The translations under genes and the position numbers were made by a program. Below the pieces are notes generated by a model. That model was not told where the DNA came from. It saw only the letters and a program-made list of their open reading frames with translations, and did not search any database. Positions 18,201-24,954 of a DNA stretch of 64,000 nt are shown in pieces. The stretch is taken from contig CP026657.1 in the NCBI GenBank assembly GCA_023525915.1, forward strand, positions 372,001-436,000. Reading direction: 5' to 3'. Numbering within the stretch: the stretch's first letter is position 1; every line of letters begins with the position of its first letter. Origin of the DNA: Acetispira formosa (nom. nud.) (lineage in GTDB: Bacteria > Desulfobacterota > Desulfarculia > Adiutricales > Adiutricaceae).

Positions 18201-18241
18201 CCAGCCACCAGAACTGCGCCAACTACTTTATTGGTCGCCAT
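15233..18241 (-). CDS. hdrA: HdrA-like electron-bifurcating subunit, double (fused) form
   Basis: 1002 aa, much longer than the ~650-aa methanogen HdrA. First unit (1 to about 450): FAD site VLVAGGGVAGMQAALDLA, the NDCSMCIISPKLVEV Cys motif, ferredoxin motif CIACGECTKKCP, CGSCKKVCP and QCVGSRD. Second unit begins at RIGVFICHCGINIAGTID and repeats the plan: SACSPRTHEPLF, a second FAD site ALVIGGGVAGLNTALTL, QCVGSREPERMYCSKVCC. It ends in two ferredoxin motifs (CSGCGVCVAVCP, CKGCGTCAASC). HdrA is the flavin-based electron bifurcation centre. ATG 18241 follows AAGGGGG, and the 25 extra upstream codons were rejected. First gene of the operon, with a sigma-70-type promoter about 95 bases upstream. 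HdrB and HdrC are absent. Confidence 0.9.
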   Translation of the reverse strand: MATNKVVGAVLVAGGGVAGMQAALDLANAGYYVYMVEKSLAIGGRMSQLDKTFPTNDCSMCIISPKLVEVGRHINVELLTLTDILSIDGTEGNFQVKVRKNPRFIDMSKCIACGECTKKCPVKVDNDYNENLDKRKAIYVQYAQAVPLKYGIDAEKCMFLTKGKCGSCKKVCPADAVDYDQKAEEAVLNVGAVILAPGFTPYNPREMETYRYADDPSVMTALEFERLLGATGPTMGHVARMSDHKEPKSIAFLQCVGSRDINRSDNGYCSSVCCMYAIKEAIIAKEHSKEPLDVTIFYMDIRSFGKDFEKYYEKAKKAGIRFVRSRIHTVEPLKDGGVRMHYVTDHGQSQSEEFDMAVLSHGLVITGETKDMSHKFGLKTDKYNFAQTSSFAPVAMSRPGIYACGVFTGPKDIPSSVMEASAAAAAASSKLAPARGTLTKTVEVPAPMDVNGEPPRIGVFICHCGINIAGTIDVPKVVEFAKSLPFVEYATNTIFACSQDSQEKIVSLIKEYRLNRIVVSACSPRTHEPLFQETLAAAGLNKYLFEMANIRNHDSWVHSNNPAEATRKAMDMTEMAVAKAALLNPLTENVIDVDPTALVIGGGVAGLNTALTLSTQGFKSVVVEKSDKTGGLANRLLSTAKDESIPEYLAALQKKVAEDPNITVVLNSQVDKVDGYVGNFETTLTTGESVKHGVTIIATGAQEYKPTEYLYGQNPKVVTHLELDEKMKAKDEAVDEAGTFVFVQCVGSREPERMYCSKVCCTHTVHSAVTLKKKNPNAKIFVLYRDMRTYAQKEDIYKEARDLGVIFIRYELDSKPKVTESGDVLNVEVHDPVSGRNLLINPDFLVLAAAIVSGRENELGMKYKVPLDDDGWFFEAHQKLRPVDFATDGMFMAGLAHYPKPMDEVVAQAQAAAARAVTILTQPRMTVGGIVAEINQAKCSGCGVCVAVCPYSAIEFDEKGKAKVNEAMCKGCGTCAASCRSDAPILRGFTNAGLFAQIAAAL

Positions 18242-18334
18242 AAAGGTTCCCCCTTCTCTGCCAGAGAACAGCGCGGGTTGAGTAGATTTAGAATACTTGG
18301 ATTCAGTCTCAGCCAATCATATTTGGATAGTGTA

Positions 18335-18363
18335 ATATTCTACGAAAAGCCCATAATTGTCAA
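18335..18363 (-). promoter_or_regulatory. Sigma-70-type promoter of the hdrA operon
   Basis: On the minus strand: TTGACA (18358-18363), a 17-base spacer and GAATAT (18335-18340). An alternative -10, TAGAAT, has 15-base spacing. It lies in the 377-base divergent gap between hdrA and the transglycosylase-like gene. The rest of that gap holds only a possible nine-codon leader frame (18543-18572) and no clear gene. Confidence 0.6.
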
Positions 18364-18618
18364 GCCTTATTTTGCACATCTAGAACACTTCCACCGACTT
18401 TTTCAGGCCCTTTAAGGCTGGAAAAGGCGGAAGTAAAAGATTATAATGAAATGACGTTTCAGGCATAATTAACTATAATAAGCACGATTTTCAAAAACTC
18501 AAGCCAGCCCTTTTCGGCTCAATCCGCTGGAGGCTGTTTTTTATGGTTGACACCATCAGGTCTTCCGGCTGAAAATAGAGGACCGGATTTTTAAGATATC
18601 CATCATAACGAGGTAACC

Positions 18619-19449
18619 ATGCGTAAAATTTCGTGGCTGTTGACAGCCCTTCTCTTATCCCTGGCCCTGAGCGCGACCGCCGGGGCCGATCCTTCCCGCC
18701 ACCTGACTAAAAGCCTGAATTTCTGCGGCGAGCCGGTTCAGTTGGACCGCAACGACGTCTATCAGGCTGTGGATCAGAATCTGGTGCTGCTATCGGAAGC
18801 CCAAAGCCGGGTCTGGCTTTCCCTGAAAAGGGCGGGCCGCTTTCTGCCGGTTGTGGAAAATGAACTGCGGCGGGCGGGCCTGCCGAACGACCTGAAATAT
18901 ATTCCTTACAGCATCACCAGCTTCGCCCCGGAATATAATAGCGGCGGGCGGGGCATCTGGCGGCTGAGGGAAACCGACGCCCGCGCCCTGGGCCTGCGCG
19001 TCGACAAAGATGTGGATCAGCGGTTGGACCCGGTGGCCTCTACGGCGGCGGCGGTCAAGCGGCTGTCGGGCCTTAAAAACTCTTATGGTTCGTGGACTAC
19101 GGCCATGGCCGCCTATATGATCGGTGATGAAGCCATGCAAAAGGCCGTCAGTGAGGCGGGCGGCGAGCGCGATTATTACAAAATCTACCTGCCGGACGGG
19201 CAGGACAATTTGCCCTCAATGGTTTTAGCCGGGAAAATCGTCTTCTCCAACCCCGCCGCCTTTGGCTACCACGTTGATTCCAGCCGCTTGTGGCCGGCTT
19301 TCTCCGGCAAGCAGGCCACGGTGGAACAGGCTACCACCGCGCGGGCTTTGGCGGCTAAATACGGCAAGGATTACAAAAGTTTCCGGGATATCAACCCGCA
19401 CCTGATAAGCGGAACGGTTCCGGCCGGAGTGACCATCAACGTGCCCTGA
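18619..19449 (+). CDS. Lytic-transglycosylase-like periplasmic protein without the catalytic Glu
   Basis: 276 aa with signal peptide MRKISWLLTALLLSLALS...AGA. Residues about 50-200 align by eye with the MltD/Slt fold: NELRRAGLPNDLKYIPYS, then GRGIWRLRETDARALGLRVD (active enzymes have a GLWQFMPATGRxxGL-type run), DVDQRLDPVASTAAAVKRL and YGSWTTAMAAYM. In active enzymes the catalytic Glu sits in a P-x-V-E-S-x-F segment. Here that segment reads PYSITSF, with Ile at the Glu position. The AAYNAG motif is also altered to AAYMIG. The C-terminal ~45 residues (TTARALAAKYGKDYKSFRDINPHL) resemble a LysM-like end. It therefore probably binds rather than cleaves peptidoglycan. ACGAGGT precedes ATG 18619. 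Confidence 0.75.
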   Translation: MRKISWLLTALLLSLALSATAGADPSRHLTKSLNFCGEPVQLDRNDVYQAVDQNLVLLSEAQSRVWLSLKRAGRFLPVVENELRRAGLPNDLKYIPYSITSFAPEYNSGGRGIWRLRETDARALGLRVDKDVDQRLDPVASTAAAVKRLSGLKNSYGSWTTAMAAYMIGDEAMQKAVSEAGGERDYYKIYLPDGQDNLPSMVLAGKIVFSNPAAFGYHVDSSRLWPAFSGKQATVEQATTARALAAKYGKDYKSFRDINPHLISGTVPAGVTINVP

Positions 19450-19501
19450 GGCTGAAATCTTATAGCGCTTGTCACTTATAGTCGCGTTATCGCGGGTGAC
19501 C

Positions 19502-19586
19502 GCCGCCGGGAGAAATGTTTTTGCCAGGGTCCCGTTCCGGGGGTCTTTAGTCACGGGACCCTGGCAAAAACATTTCTCCCGGCGGC
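19502..19586 (+). repeat. Family 1 hairpin, copy C (solo)
   Basis: A perfect 34-bp inverted repeat around the invariant 17-base loop TCCGGGGGTCTTTAGTC. The flanks GGTGACC (left) and TGCCTGGTCGGC (right) match those of copies B and D, so the unit is longer than the hairpin. It sits 53 bases after the transglycosylase-like gene. The remainder of the gap 19450-19749 holds one terminator. Confidence 0.9.
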
Positions 19587-19688
19587 TGCCTGGTCGGCTT
19601 TAGTTAGAGTTTGACGGTAGGCAATTTTAAGCTAACTCCACCGCATATGGCGGGGGCGAGCCAGGGATGGCGAGAAGGTATCGGACTA

Positions 19689-19732
19689 TTTTAAAACAGC
19701 AAAGGGGACCGGAATCCGGTCCCCTTTGCTGT
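19689..19732 (-). terminator. Terminator of the small motility-type gene
   Basis: An 18-bp perfect palindrome with a one-base loop (19696-19732) is followed on the minus strand by TTTTAAAATAG. It begins 18 bases after the stop of the gene at 19750-19971. Confidence 0.75.
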
Positions 19733-19749
19733 TGTTTGGATGGTATTTT

Positions 19750-19971
19750 TTAAGCGTATGTATTGACTTGTCCGCCAATTCCGCTGGCGGCCGCCACCAT
19801 CTGCTGGGCCTGCTGCATCTGCCCCTGGGCGGACTGTTCGGCCGACTGAAGCTGCTGCTGGGCCTGCTGCTGAGCGGCCACCTGGGCGTCGGTCGCCTCT
19901 TCCTGCGCGTTGGACGCAACTCTGGCCGCCTGAGAGGCCATGCCGGTCATACTGACTGTTCCGATGTTCAT
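19750..19971 (-). CDS. Small Gln/Ala-rich protein, YjfB-type motility protein candidate
   Basis: 73 aa: MNIGTVSMTGMASQAARV followed by an Ala/Gln-rich helix and ending GIGGQVNTYA. The N-terminal pattern (M-x-I-x-x-x-S-M) and the size recall the YjfB putative motility family, whose Bacillus member belongs to the flagellar sigma-D regulon. That match is from memory and weak on residues alone. Support comes from context: ATG 19971 has the strong ribosome site AAGGAGGG, and a sigma-28-like promoter lies upstream at 20079-20106. A matched terminator follows. No flagellar structural gene lies in the window. The helical, Gln-rich composition would also suit a coiled-coil adaptor. Confidence 0.65.
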   Translation of the reverse strand: MNIGTVSMTGMASQAARVASNAQEEATDAQVAAQQQAQQQLQSAEQSAQGQMQQAQQMVAAASGIGGQVNTYA

Positions 19972-20078
19972 AATTGTCCCTCCTTAGAAAAATTGCCGCC
20001 TATCAACGAAATGTCAAAGGCGTTCCCCGGCTCTTTCCTAATCCTTAAGAAAAAGTGAAATCGGGGTATCATATTTAT

Positions 20079-20106
20079 TTATCGGATAGGACAAGGATAA
20101 ACTTTA
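20079..20106 (-). promoter_or_regulatory. Sigma-28 (FliA)-like promoter
   Basis: On the minus strand TAAAGTTT (20099-20106), 12 bases, TCCGATAA (20079-20086). The consensus is TAAAGTTT, 11 bases, GCCGATAA, so the match is 15 of 16 positions with spacing one base long. It drives the small gene at 19750-19971 with a leader of about 100 bases. The rest of the gap 19972-20333 holds this promoter, a terminator and repeat R2. Confidence 0.6.
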
Positions 20107-20144
20107 ACGTTTTTTTATAAAAACCTGAAGCTCTCGCACAGACA

Positions 20145-20176
20145 TAAAAAAGTCGATCCTCCGAAGAGGACCGACT
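20145..20176 (-). terminator. Rho-independent terminator
   Basis: AGTCGGTCCTC pairs with GAGGATCGACT (one mismatch, TTCG loop), followed by TTTTTTA on the minus strand. It ends transcription from the PxxKW gene after it crosses repeat R2. Confidence 0.75.
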
Positions 20177-20245
20177 GAGAGCACCCTAAACTTGATCCCG
20201 GAAAAAATCCGAGAGACCGGCAATAAAAAGACAGCCCAAAGCCAA

Positions 20246-20336
20246 GGGGGCAACGCTCTTAATACGATGATGGCCGCCAAACCCAACGCCCAGGGAAAAC
20301 CTCACCCAGACGTGGGGTCCGGGCCCTGCCCGGCTA
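20246..20336 (-). repeat. Dispersed repeat, copy R2
   Basis: Reverse-oriented copy of the element at 1376-1483. The 33-bp core at 20246-20278 differs from R1 by a single base (GCGTT for GCGGT) and equals that of R4. It lies in the 3' untranslated region of the PxxKW gene and touches its stop codon. Confidence 0.75.
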
Positions 20337-20561
20337 GCGTTTTTTCTGTTTCTGCTGGCCTACGCGGACTTTTTCTTTGCCGCCTTCCACTTTGATGTGG
20401 GTGGCCATGCTGCAATTGCCCAGACGCCATTTGGAATCGGGGAAAGCAAAAGCGGTGCAGGTCTGGGTATCGCCCTCGCTGGCGACTCTGTCGCAGCCAC
20501 TGCATTTTTCCACGATGGGGCGGTGGTCGACGTTGACGTTGTTCATGGCTGTGCCGTTCAT
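20334..20561 (-). CDS. PxxKW family cysteine-rich protein
   Basis: 75 aa. The signature is visible: IVEKCSGCDRV near residue 20, then CTAFAFPDSKWRLGNCSMATH, i.e. a P-D-S-K-W core followed by a Cys and an ATH motif, then a basic Lys-rich tail. The four-Cys arrangement suggests a small metal or Fe-S site. The family is known mainly from deltaproteobacteria and has no assigned function. ATG 20561 has AGAGGTG upstream. A GTG at 20570 and a later ATG (six residues in) are alternatives. It has its own promoter (20621-20648) and is divergent from the HyuA-type gene. Confidence 0.75.
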   Translation of the reverse strand: MNGTAMNNVNVDHRPIVEKCSGCDRVASEGDTQTCTAFAFPDSKWRLGNCSMATHIKVEGGKEKVRVGQQKQKKR

Positions 20562-20620
20562 GATATTCACCTCTGGCAGTTTTAATTATACGATATATTG
20601 TATCGAAACCTATCCCGTTA

Positions 20621-20648
20621 ATATTAGTCACGGCCTAAAAAATGTCAA
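20621..20648 (-). promoter_or_regulatory. Sigma-70-type promoter of the PxxKW gene
   Basis: TTGACA (20643-20648), 16 bases, TAATAT (20621-20626 region, read on the minus strand), about 60 bases before the proposed start codon. Confidence 0.6.
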
Positions 20649-20735
20649 GCTTTTTTTGACTGTCCATAAAATTGCCCTGCCCCGCCGCCTTGTAGTATAT
20701 TGTAAGAAACTTTCAACGATGCGCGGGGGGCGATA

Positions 20736-22400
20736 ATGTATCTGGGCATAGATGTGGGCGGCACTCATACCGACGGAGTCCTTCTGAACCAAGATTTTGA
20801 TATCGCCCGGTCTGCCAAGGTGCGCACCAGGGCCGATGATGTCATGGCCAGCCTGAATGAGGTTTTAGAGGCAATCCTGGACGGGGCCGACCCGGCTGAG
20901 GCCAGGCGGCTGGTGGTCTCCAGCACTTTGGGGTTAAATGCCGTCCTCACCGGGCGGGCTGACAGGGTGGGCGTTATGTGCACCGGCGGCCCGGGGCTTT
21001 CACCGGCCTGGCTGGATGATGGCCCGCTCTTTGCGCTTCTGGAGGCCGGATTGGATCACCGGGGTGAAGTTATCGCGCCGTTTTCAGAGGAGGAAGCCGC
21101 GGGGGAAGCGAAAAGTCTGATCGATAACGGAGCGAGGGCCTTGGCTGTGATCAGCAAGTTCGGCCCGAAAAATCCGCAATTTGAGATGGAAATGGCCAGG
21201 GTGGCCGCCGGGCTGGCTCCGGGGCTGCCCATAACCCAGGCCAGCGCACTGGCCGGGCGGCTCAATTTTCCCCGCCGCCTGAACACAGCCGTGTTCAACA
21301 GCGCGGTTATTCGGCTTTATGAAAAATTTCTGAACGGCCTTGAAGCGTCCGCTCTCAAGATGGGCCTCAGTTGCCCTGTCAGTCTGCTTTCGTCGGAGGG
21401 CGGAGCCATGAGCATTGAGGAGGCCAGGAAGTCGCCGGTTATGATTCTGGCCGCCGGACCGGCCGCCGGGATACTGGGGCTGTGGTCAATGGCCGACCTT
21501 GAGGGCGACGCGCTGATGATTGATATTGGCGGCACCTCCACCGATTTGGCCGTAATGGCCGACGGACGGCCGCTGATGACCGCTGAAGGGCTGGATATCA
21601 AAGGCAAGCCGACTCTGGCCAGGGCTTTTCTAACCTCATCCATCGCTCTGGGCGGGGATTCAGCTATTACTTTTAGAGACGGCCAGGTGCGGGTGGGGCC
21701 AGAGCGCGAAGGCCCGGCGCTTTCGCTTTGCCCGGACGAAGCGCCCGGACGGCGGCCGACCCTGACTGACGCTCTGAACGTTCTGCGGCTGGCGGAGGTG
21801 GGCGATGCGGCCATATCTTTCAGATCCTTTGAAGCTCTGGGCGGGGCCGGGCCGGAGGCCATAGCCGGGGCCGCTTTGGACTGCGCCATGCGGCTGGTGG
21901 AAGAAGCGGTGCGGGAGCTGATTTTTCGTATCAACAATCGCCCGGTCTACACTATTAATGAAGTGCGCCTGGCCAGGGAAGTCCGCCCACAGCGGGCGGC
22001 CCTTCTGGGCGGACCGGCCGAGGCCCTGGCCGTCCCGCTGACGGAAAAACTGAATTTGCCGGTTATGGTGCCGCCGCAGTCTGAGGTGGCCAATGCCGTG
22101 GGCGCGGCCTGTTCACGGCCGTCGGTGACGGCCGAACTTTACGCCGATACCTCTTCCGGCCGCCTGAGCATACCGTCTCTGGGGATTTACCGGACCATCG
22201 ACCGCTCATATAATGTAAAAATGGCTGAAACTGAATTATTGGGACATCTGGAAGCCCTGTTTTCCGGCCCGGAGGCGGAAAAGCCGGTCATCACTCATGC
22301 CCAGAGTTTTCACCAACTGTCGGGCTATGGCCGATCCGACAAAATAATCCGCGTTCAGGCCCAGATTGCACCGGGGGTGATGTCATGCCGCAAAAATTAG
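20736..22400 (+). CDS. Hydantoinase/oxoprolinase (HyuA) family protein
   Basis: 554 aa. ASKHA-type ATP-dependent amidase subunit. The N-terminal phosphate-binding motif GIDVGGTHTDGVLL is at residues 4-17. The second, MIDIGGTSTDLAVM, lies near residue 265. Relatives hydrolyse hydantoins, 5-oxoproline or similar lactams, or carboxylate acetone/acetophenone, usually with a HyuB partner. No HyuB is encoded here, so this is one of the stand-alone members and the substrate cannot be named. GGGGGGCG precedes ATG 20736. Its end overlaps the start of the HDAC-family gene by 16 bases, so the two are translated together and may act on the same acylated or amide substrate. Confidence 0.82.
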   Translation: MYLGIDVGGTHTDGVLLNQDFDIARSAKVRTRADDVMASLNEVLEAILDGADPAEARRLVVSSTLGLNAVLTGRADRVGVMCTGGPGLSPAWLDDGPLFALLEAGLDHRGEVIAPFSEEEAAGEAKSLIDNGARALAVISKFGPKNPQFEMEMARVAAGLAPGLPITQASALAGRLNFPRRLNTAVFNSAVIRLYEKFLNGLEASALKMGLSCPVSLLSSEGGAMSIEEARKSPVMILAAGPAAGILGLWSMADLEGDALMIDIGGTSTDLAVMADGRPLMTAEGLDIKGKPTLARAFLTSSIALGGDSAITFRDGQVRVGPEREGPALSLCPDEAPGRRPTLTDALNVLRLAEVGDAAISFRSFEALGGAGPEAIAGAALDCAMRLVEEAVRELIFRINNRPVYTINEVRLAREVRPQRAALLGGPAEALAVPLTEKLNLPVMVPPQSEVANAVGAACSRPSVTAELYADTSSGRLSIPSLGIYRTIDRSYNVKMAETELLGHLEALFSGPEAEKPVITHAQSFHQLSGYGRSDKIIRVQAQIAPGVMSCRKN

Positions 22401-23650
22401 GAATCGTTTTTTTCCCGGCCTATGACTGGTCCATCGGCCCGGATCACCCCGAGCGGGAGGAACGGCTGCTCTACACCCAGGATCAGCTCCGTGAGGAGGG
22501 CTTGTTTGATTTCCCCGGCATAGTTGAATCCCGGCCCCAGGTGGCCACGGATGAGGATGTGCTGGCCGCGCATATTCAGCCGCCGGGAGTGGAGCGGCTG
22601 GCCGGGCTTCCGCACCTTATCAGCGCCGGGGGAGCCATTACCTGCGGGCGGCTGGTTATGAGCGGCGAATGTTTGAAAAGCTTTGCCCTGGTCCGCCCGC
22701 CGGGACACCACGCCATGCGGGTGGTCCACGGCGGGCGGGGTTTTTGCAACATTAATAATGAAGCCATTATGATTGAGCGTCTGCGGCGGGAATACGGAGT
22801 GCGGCGGGTGGCCATTGTCGATACCGACTGCCACCACGGAGACGGCACCCAGGATATTTACTGGCATGACCCGGACACCCTCTTCATCAGCCTCCATCAG
22901 GATGGACGCACCCTCTATCCGGGCAGCGGTTTCGCCGGTGAGCTGGGCGGGCCGAAAGCTTTGGGTTCAACCATCAATATTCCCCTGCCGCCGGAAACGG
23001 GCGATGACGGTTTTCTTTTGGCGGCCAATATGGTGGTGCGGCCGATTCTGGATGAGTGGAAGCCGGAGCTGGTGGTCAACTCCGCCGGGCAGGACAATCA
23101 TTTCACCGATCCCATAACCAACATGCGCATCACGGCCCGTGGCTATGGGGCGCTGTCTGACCTGATTAACCCGGACATTGCCGTTCTGGAAGGTGGTTAC
23201 GCCATTAAGGGCGCTCTGCCTTATTTGAATCTGGCCATTGCCATGTCCATGGCCGGTCTGGACTGGACCAGGGTTGAGGAGCCGCTGCCCTCCCCCGCCC
23301 AGTTGGCCACCAGCGACAGGAATATGGAGTATATCAGGCATTTGTGCGGCGAGATTCACAAGCTCCGGCGGAAAGCCGTGCCGGAGCGTTCCGGCTCCAG
23401 GCTGGAGGGGCGCTGGTGGGTGCGGGAGCGGTCCATTTATTATGATACCCACACCCTGGAAAGCGAGGGAGGTTATGGCGGAGCTATTCATGAGCACCAG
23501 CGGGAGGAGCTTTTCGACTGCCCGAACTGTCCGGGGCTGCTGGTTATACATACCCGTTCGGAGGTCAGCCCGCCATCGGTGCATTATGTGCTGCCGCATC
23601 AGCCTTGTGAGGCCTGTCTCCGTTTGAAAGAAGATTTATCGAAAACCTGA
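22385..23650 (+). CDS. Histone deacetylase (HDAC/AcuC/Aph) family hydrolase with Cys-rich tail
   Basis: 421 aa. Zinc-dependent deacetylase fold: RPPGHHA (catalytic His pair), DTDCHHGDGTQDIYW (Asp-x-Asp...His metal site), SAGQDNHFTDP (third ligand), LEGGYAI (glycine loop near the catalytic position). Bacterial relatives remove acetyl groups from polyamines, acetoin-related or small amide substrates, or proteins. Beyond the enzyme core (about residue 310) it has an extra ~110-residue tail with paired cysteines (FDCPNCPG, CEACLRLK) that looks like a zinc ribbon. Translation is coupled to the HyuA-type gene upstream, which suggests a joint amide/acyl degradation step. Substrate unknown. Confidence 0.85.
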   Translation: MPQKLGIVFFPAYDWSIGPDHPEREERLLYTQDQLREEGLFDFPGIVESRPQVATDEDVLAAHIQPPGVERLAGLPHLISAGGAITCGRLVMSGECLKSFALVRPPGHHAMRVVHGGRGFCNINNEAIMIERLRREYGVRRVAIVDTDCHHGDGTQDIYWHDPDTLFISLHQDGRTLYPGSGFAGELGGPKALGSTINIPLPPETGDDGFLLAANMVVRPILDEWKPELVVNSAGQDNHFTDPITNMRITARGYGALSDLINPDIAVLEGGYAIKGALPYLNLAIAMSMAGLDWTRVEEPLPSPAQLATSDRNMEYIRHLCGEIHKLRRKAVPERSGSRLEGRWWVRERSIYYDTHTLESEGGYGGAIHEHQREELFDCPNCPGLLVIHTRSEVSPPSVHYVLPHQPCEACLRLKEDLSKT

Positions 23651-23838
23651 AACCGCGAATTTTTTATACGGCCGGGCATTTTTGTTGGATAGTATTTACC
23701 CGCATGAGGAATTATGGGATGAAGGTTAAATTAAAATATATGTAATTACAATATATTAGTCCAATAAAGGTCTGGCATGGCAAATGCTCCTATGATTGCT
23801 GGTTGAAAAATTCATCCCGATCATTATGGAGGCTGTCA

Positions 23839-24261
23839 ATGACCCGTAAAATAATCTCGTTAACTGTTTTTATCTCTTTTGCCGTTTTGGTTCTGACATC
23901 AATTTTATTGTATATTGCGCCCCATAACCAGATGGCCCGGCAAGTTGGCTGGACTTTTTTAAGCCTTCACAAGGGGCAGTGGACCAGCCTGCATATTACC
24001 GGCGGCTTTTTATTTATTGTGGCCGGGATTTGGCACACCGTTATAAACTGGCGGGTGTTGGTCAATTACATCAGAAACAAGAGCCGCGCTTCATTTAAGA
24101 TCCCAGTGGCGCTTTTGGCGGCGCTGGCCATAAACGCCTTTATTTATATCGGAACCGTTGCCCATATCCCGCCTTTGGAGCATATTCTGAACGGGCGTGG
24201 GGTTTTAGGGATTTTTTACCAGGAGCAGGAGAGCGTTAGCGGTTTTCGGGCGGGCGATTAA
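23839..24261 (+). CDS. DUF4405-like small membrane protein
   Basis: 140 aa with three or four membrane segments (about 8-28, 45-68, 88-108). His residues sit inside or at the edge of helices (SLHKGQWTSLHITGG, AGIWHTVINW), a layout like di-haem cytochrome b-type domains. DUF4405 is my best family match, and members are thought to be haem-binding or electron-transfer membrane proteins. ATG 23839 follows GGAGG by six bases. The 12 upstream in-frame codons lack a start signal. It stands alone, 188 bases after the HDAC-family gene and before a 690-base non-coding stretch. Confidence 0.65.
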   Translation: MTRKIISLTVFISFAVLVLTSILLYIAPHNQMARQVGWTFLSLHKGQWTSLHITGGFLFIVAGIWHTVINWRVLVNYIRNKSRASFKIPVALLAALAINAFIYIGTVAHIPPLEHILNGRGVLGIFYQEQESVSGFRAGD

Positions 24262-24303
24262 AGGGCATTGGGCAATCGCTTGGGAGTGGCTAAGGTAAAA
24301 CCC

Positions 24304-24454
24304 GGAGGGCGGGGCGGTGAGATATCTCCAGAGTGGCCCCCGATTTTTCTCTTATTCCCGGCCGGGTGGCTTCAGCGGCATTCTGTTTTTCCTTGCCCGT
24401 CCGGGGAGCAAAAATCGTGGTCCCCTCTGGAGAAATCTCACCGCCCCGCCCTCC
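24304..24454 (+). repeat. Family 2 hairpin, left member
   Basis: Arms 24304-24348 and 24410-24454 (45 bp, few mismatches) enclose a 61-base apical segment that includes ATTCCCGGCCGGGTGGCTTC and ends GTCCGGGGAGC. The same apical segment recurs, inverted, in the right member at 24521-24666, with a completely different stem. Confidence 0.85.
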
Positions 24455-24520
24455 TAGTCCTGGTTGGCTCATGATAGAAAAGCCACAACCGTCACCCAAC
24501 CCAAACGCCGACACTGACCA

Positions 24521-24666
24521 GGCCGTGCGGGCGAAAAATTTTCTGTAAGTCGCTCGTAATTTTGCTCCCCGGACGAGCACGGACAGGCAAAATGCCGCAG
24601 AAGCCACCCGGCCGGGAATACGAGAAAATTACGAGCGATGTCAGAAATTTTTTCGCCCGCACGGCC
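24521..24666 (-). repeat. Family 2 hairpin, right member
   Basis: Arms 24521-24563 and 24625-24666 enclose the same 61-base apical segment in reverse. The outer flanks of the pair also match each other inverted (GCAATCGCTT near 24272 and near 24690). The whole stretch 24262-24954 holds this convergent pair plus, at 24740-24940, two small hairpins before the next gene. No coding signal was seen. Confidence 0.85.
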
Positions 24667-24954
24667 GAGTTTTACCTTTGCCCTCTCAAGCGATTGCTCC
24701 GCAAACAACCCTTGACGAATTAACATGATTGTGGTTAAATTTATCTAAGGTGCTCGTAGCGCCTTAATTCGCAGACGGTAAACCACACCCGTGAGTTTTG
24801 TGGTTTTCTTGTGCCCAAAGTGTATCCTTGGGCCGGGAGTGAGAGGGAAATGTCCAGGGGCTTGCCCTAAATACCCTCCGCCGTTCTGCGACGGCTACGA
24901 GCCCCCGGCTCTTTTTTTGAGAGTCATTATCGTAAATTTTCGCAGAGGTTTACA

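Noticed and set aside
17159..18415. Long open frame (418 aa) opposite hdrA, plus others opposite the AsrA-like and FdhB-like genes
   Set aside because: Their composition mirrors the codon bias of the real genes on the other strand. They have no start signal and no family features.
18543..18572. Nine-codon leader peptide (MVDTIRSSG) before the transglycosylase-like gene
   Set aside because: It has a GGAGG site, but no pairing structure that would support attenuation. Not strong enough to list as a gene.
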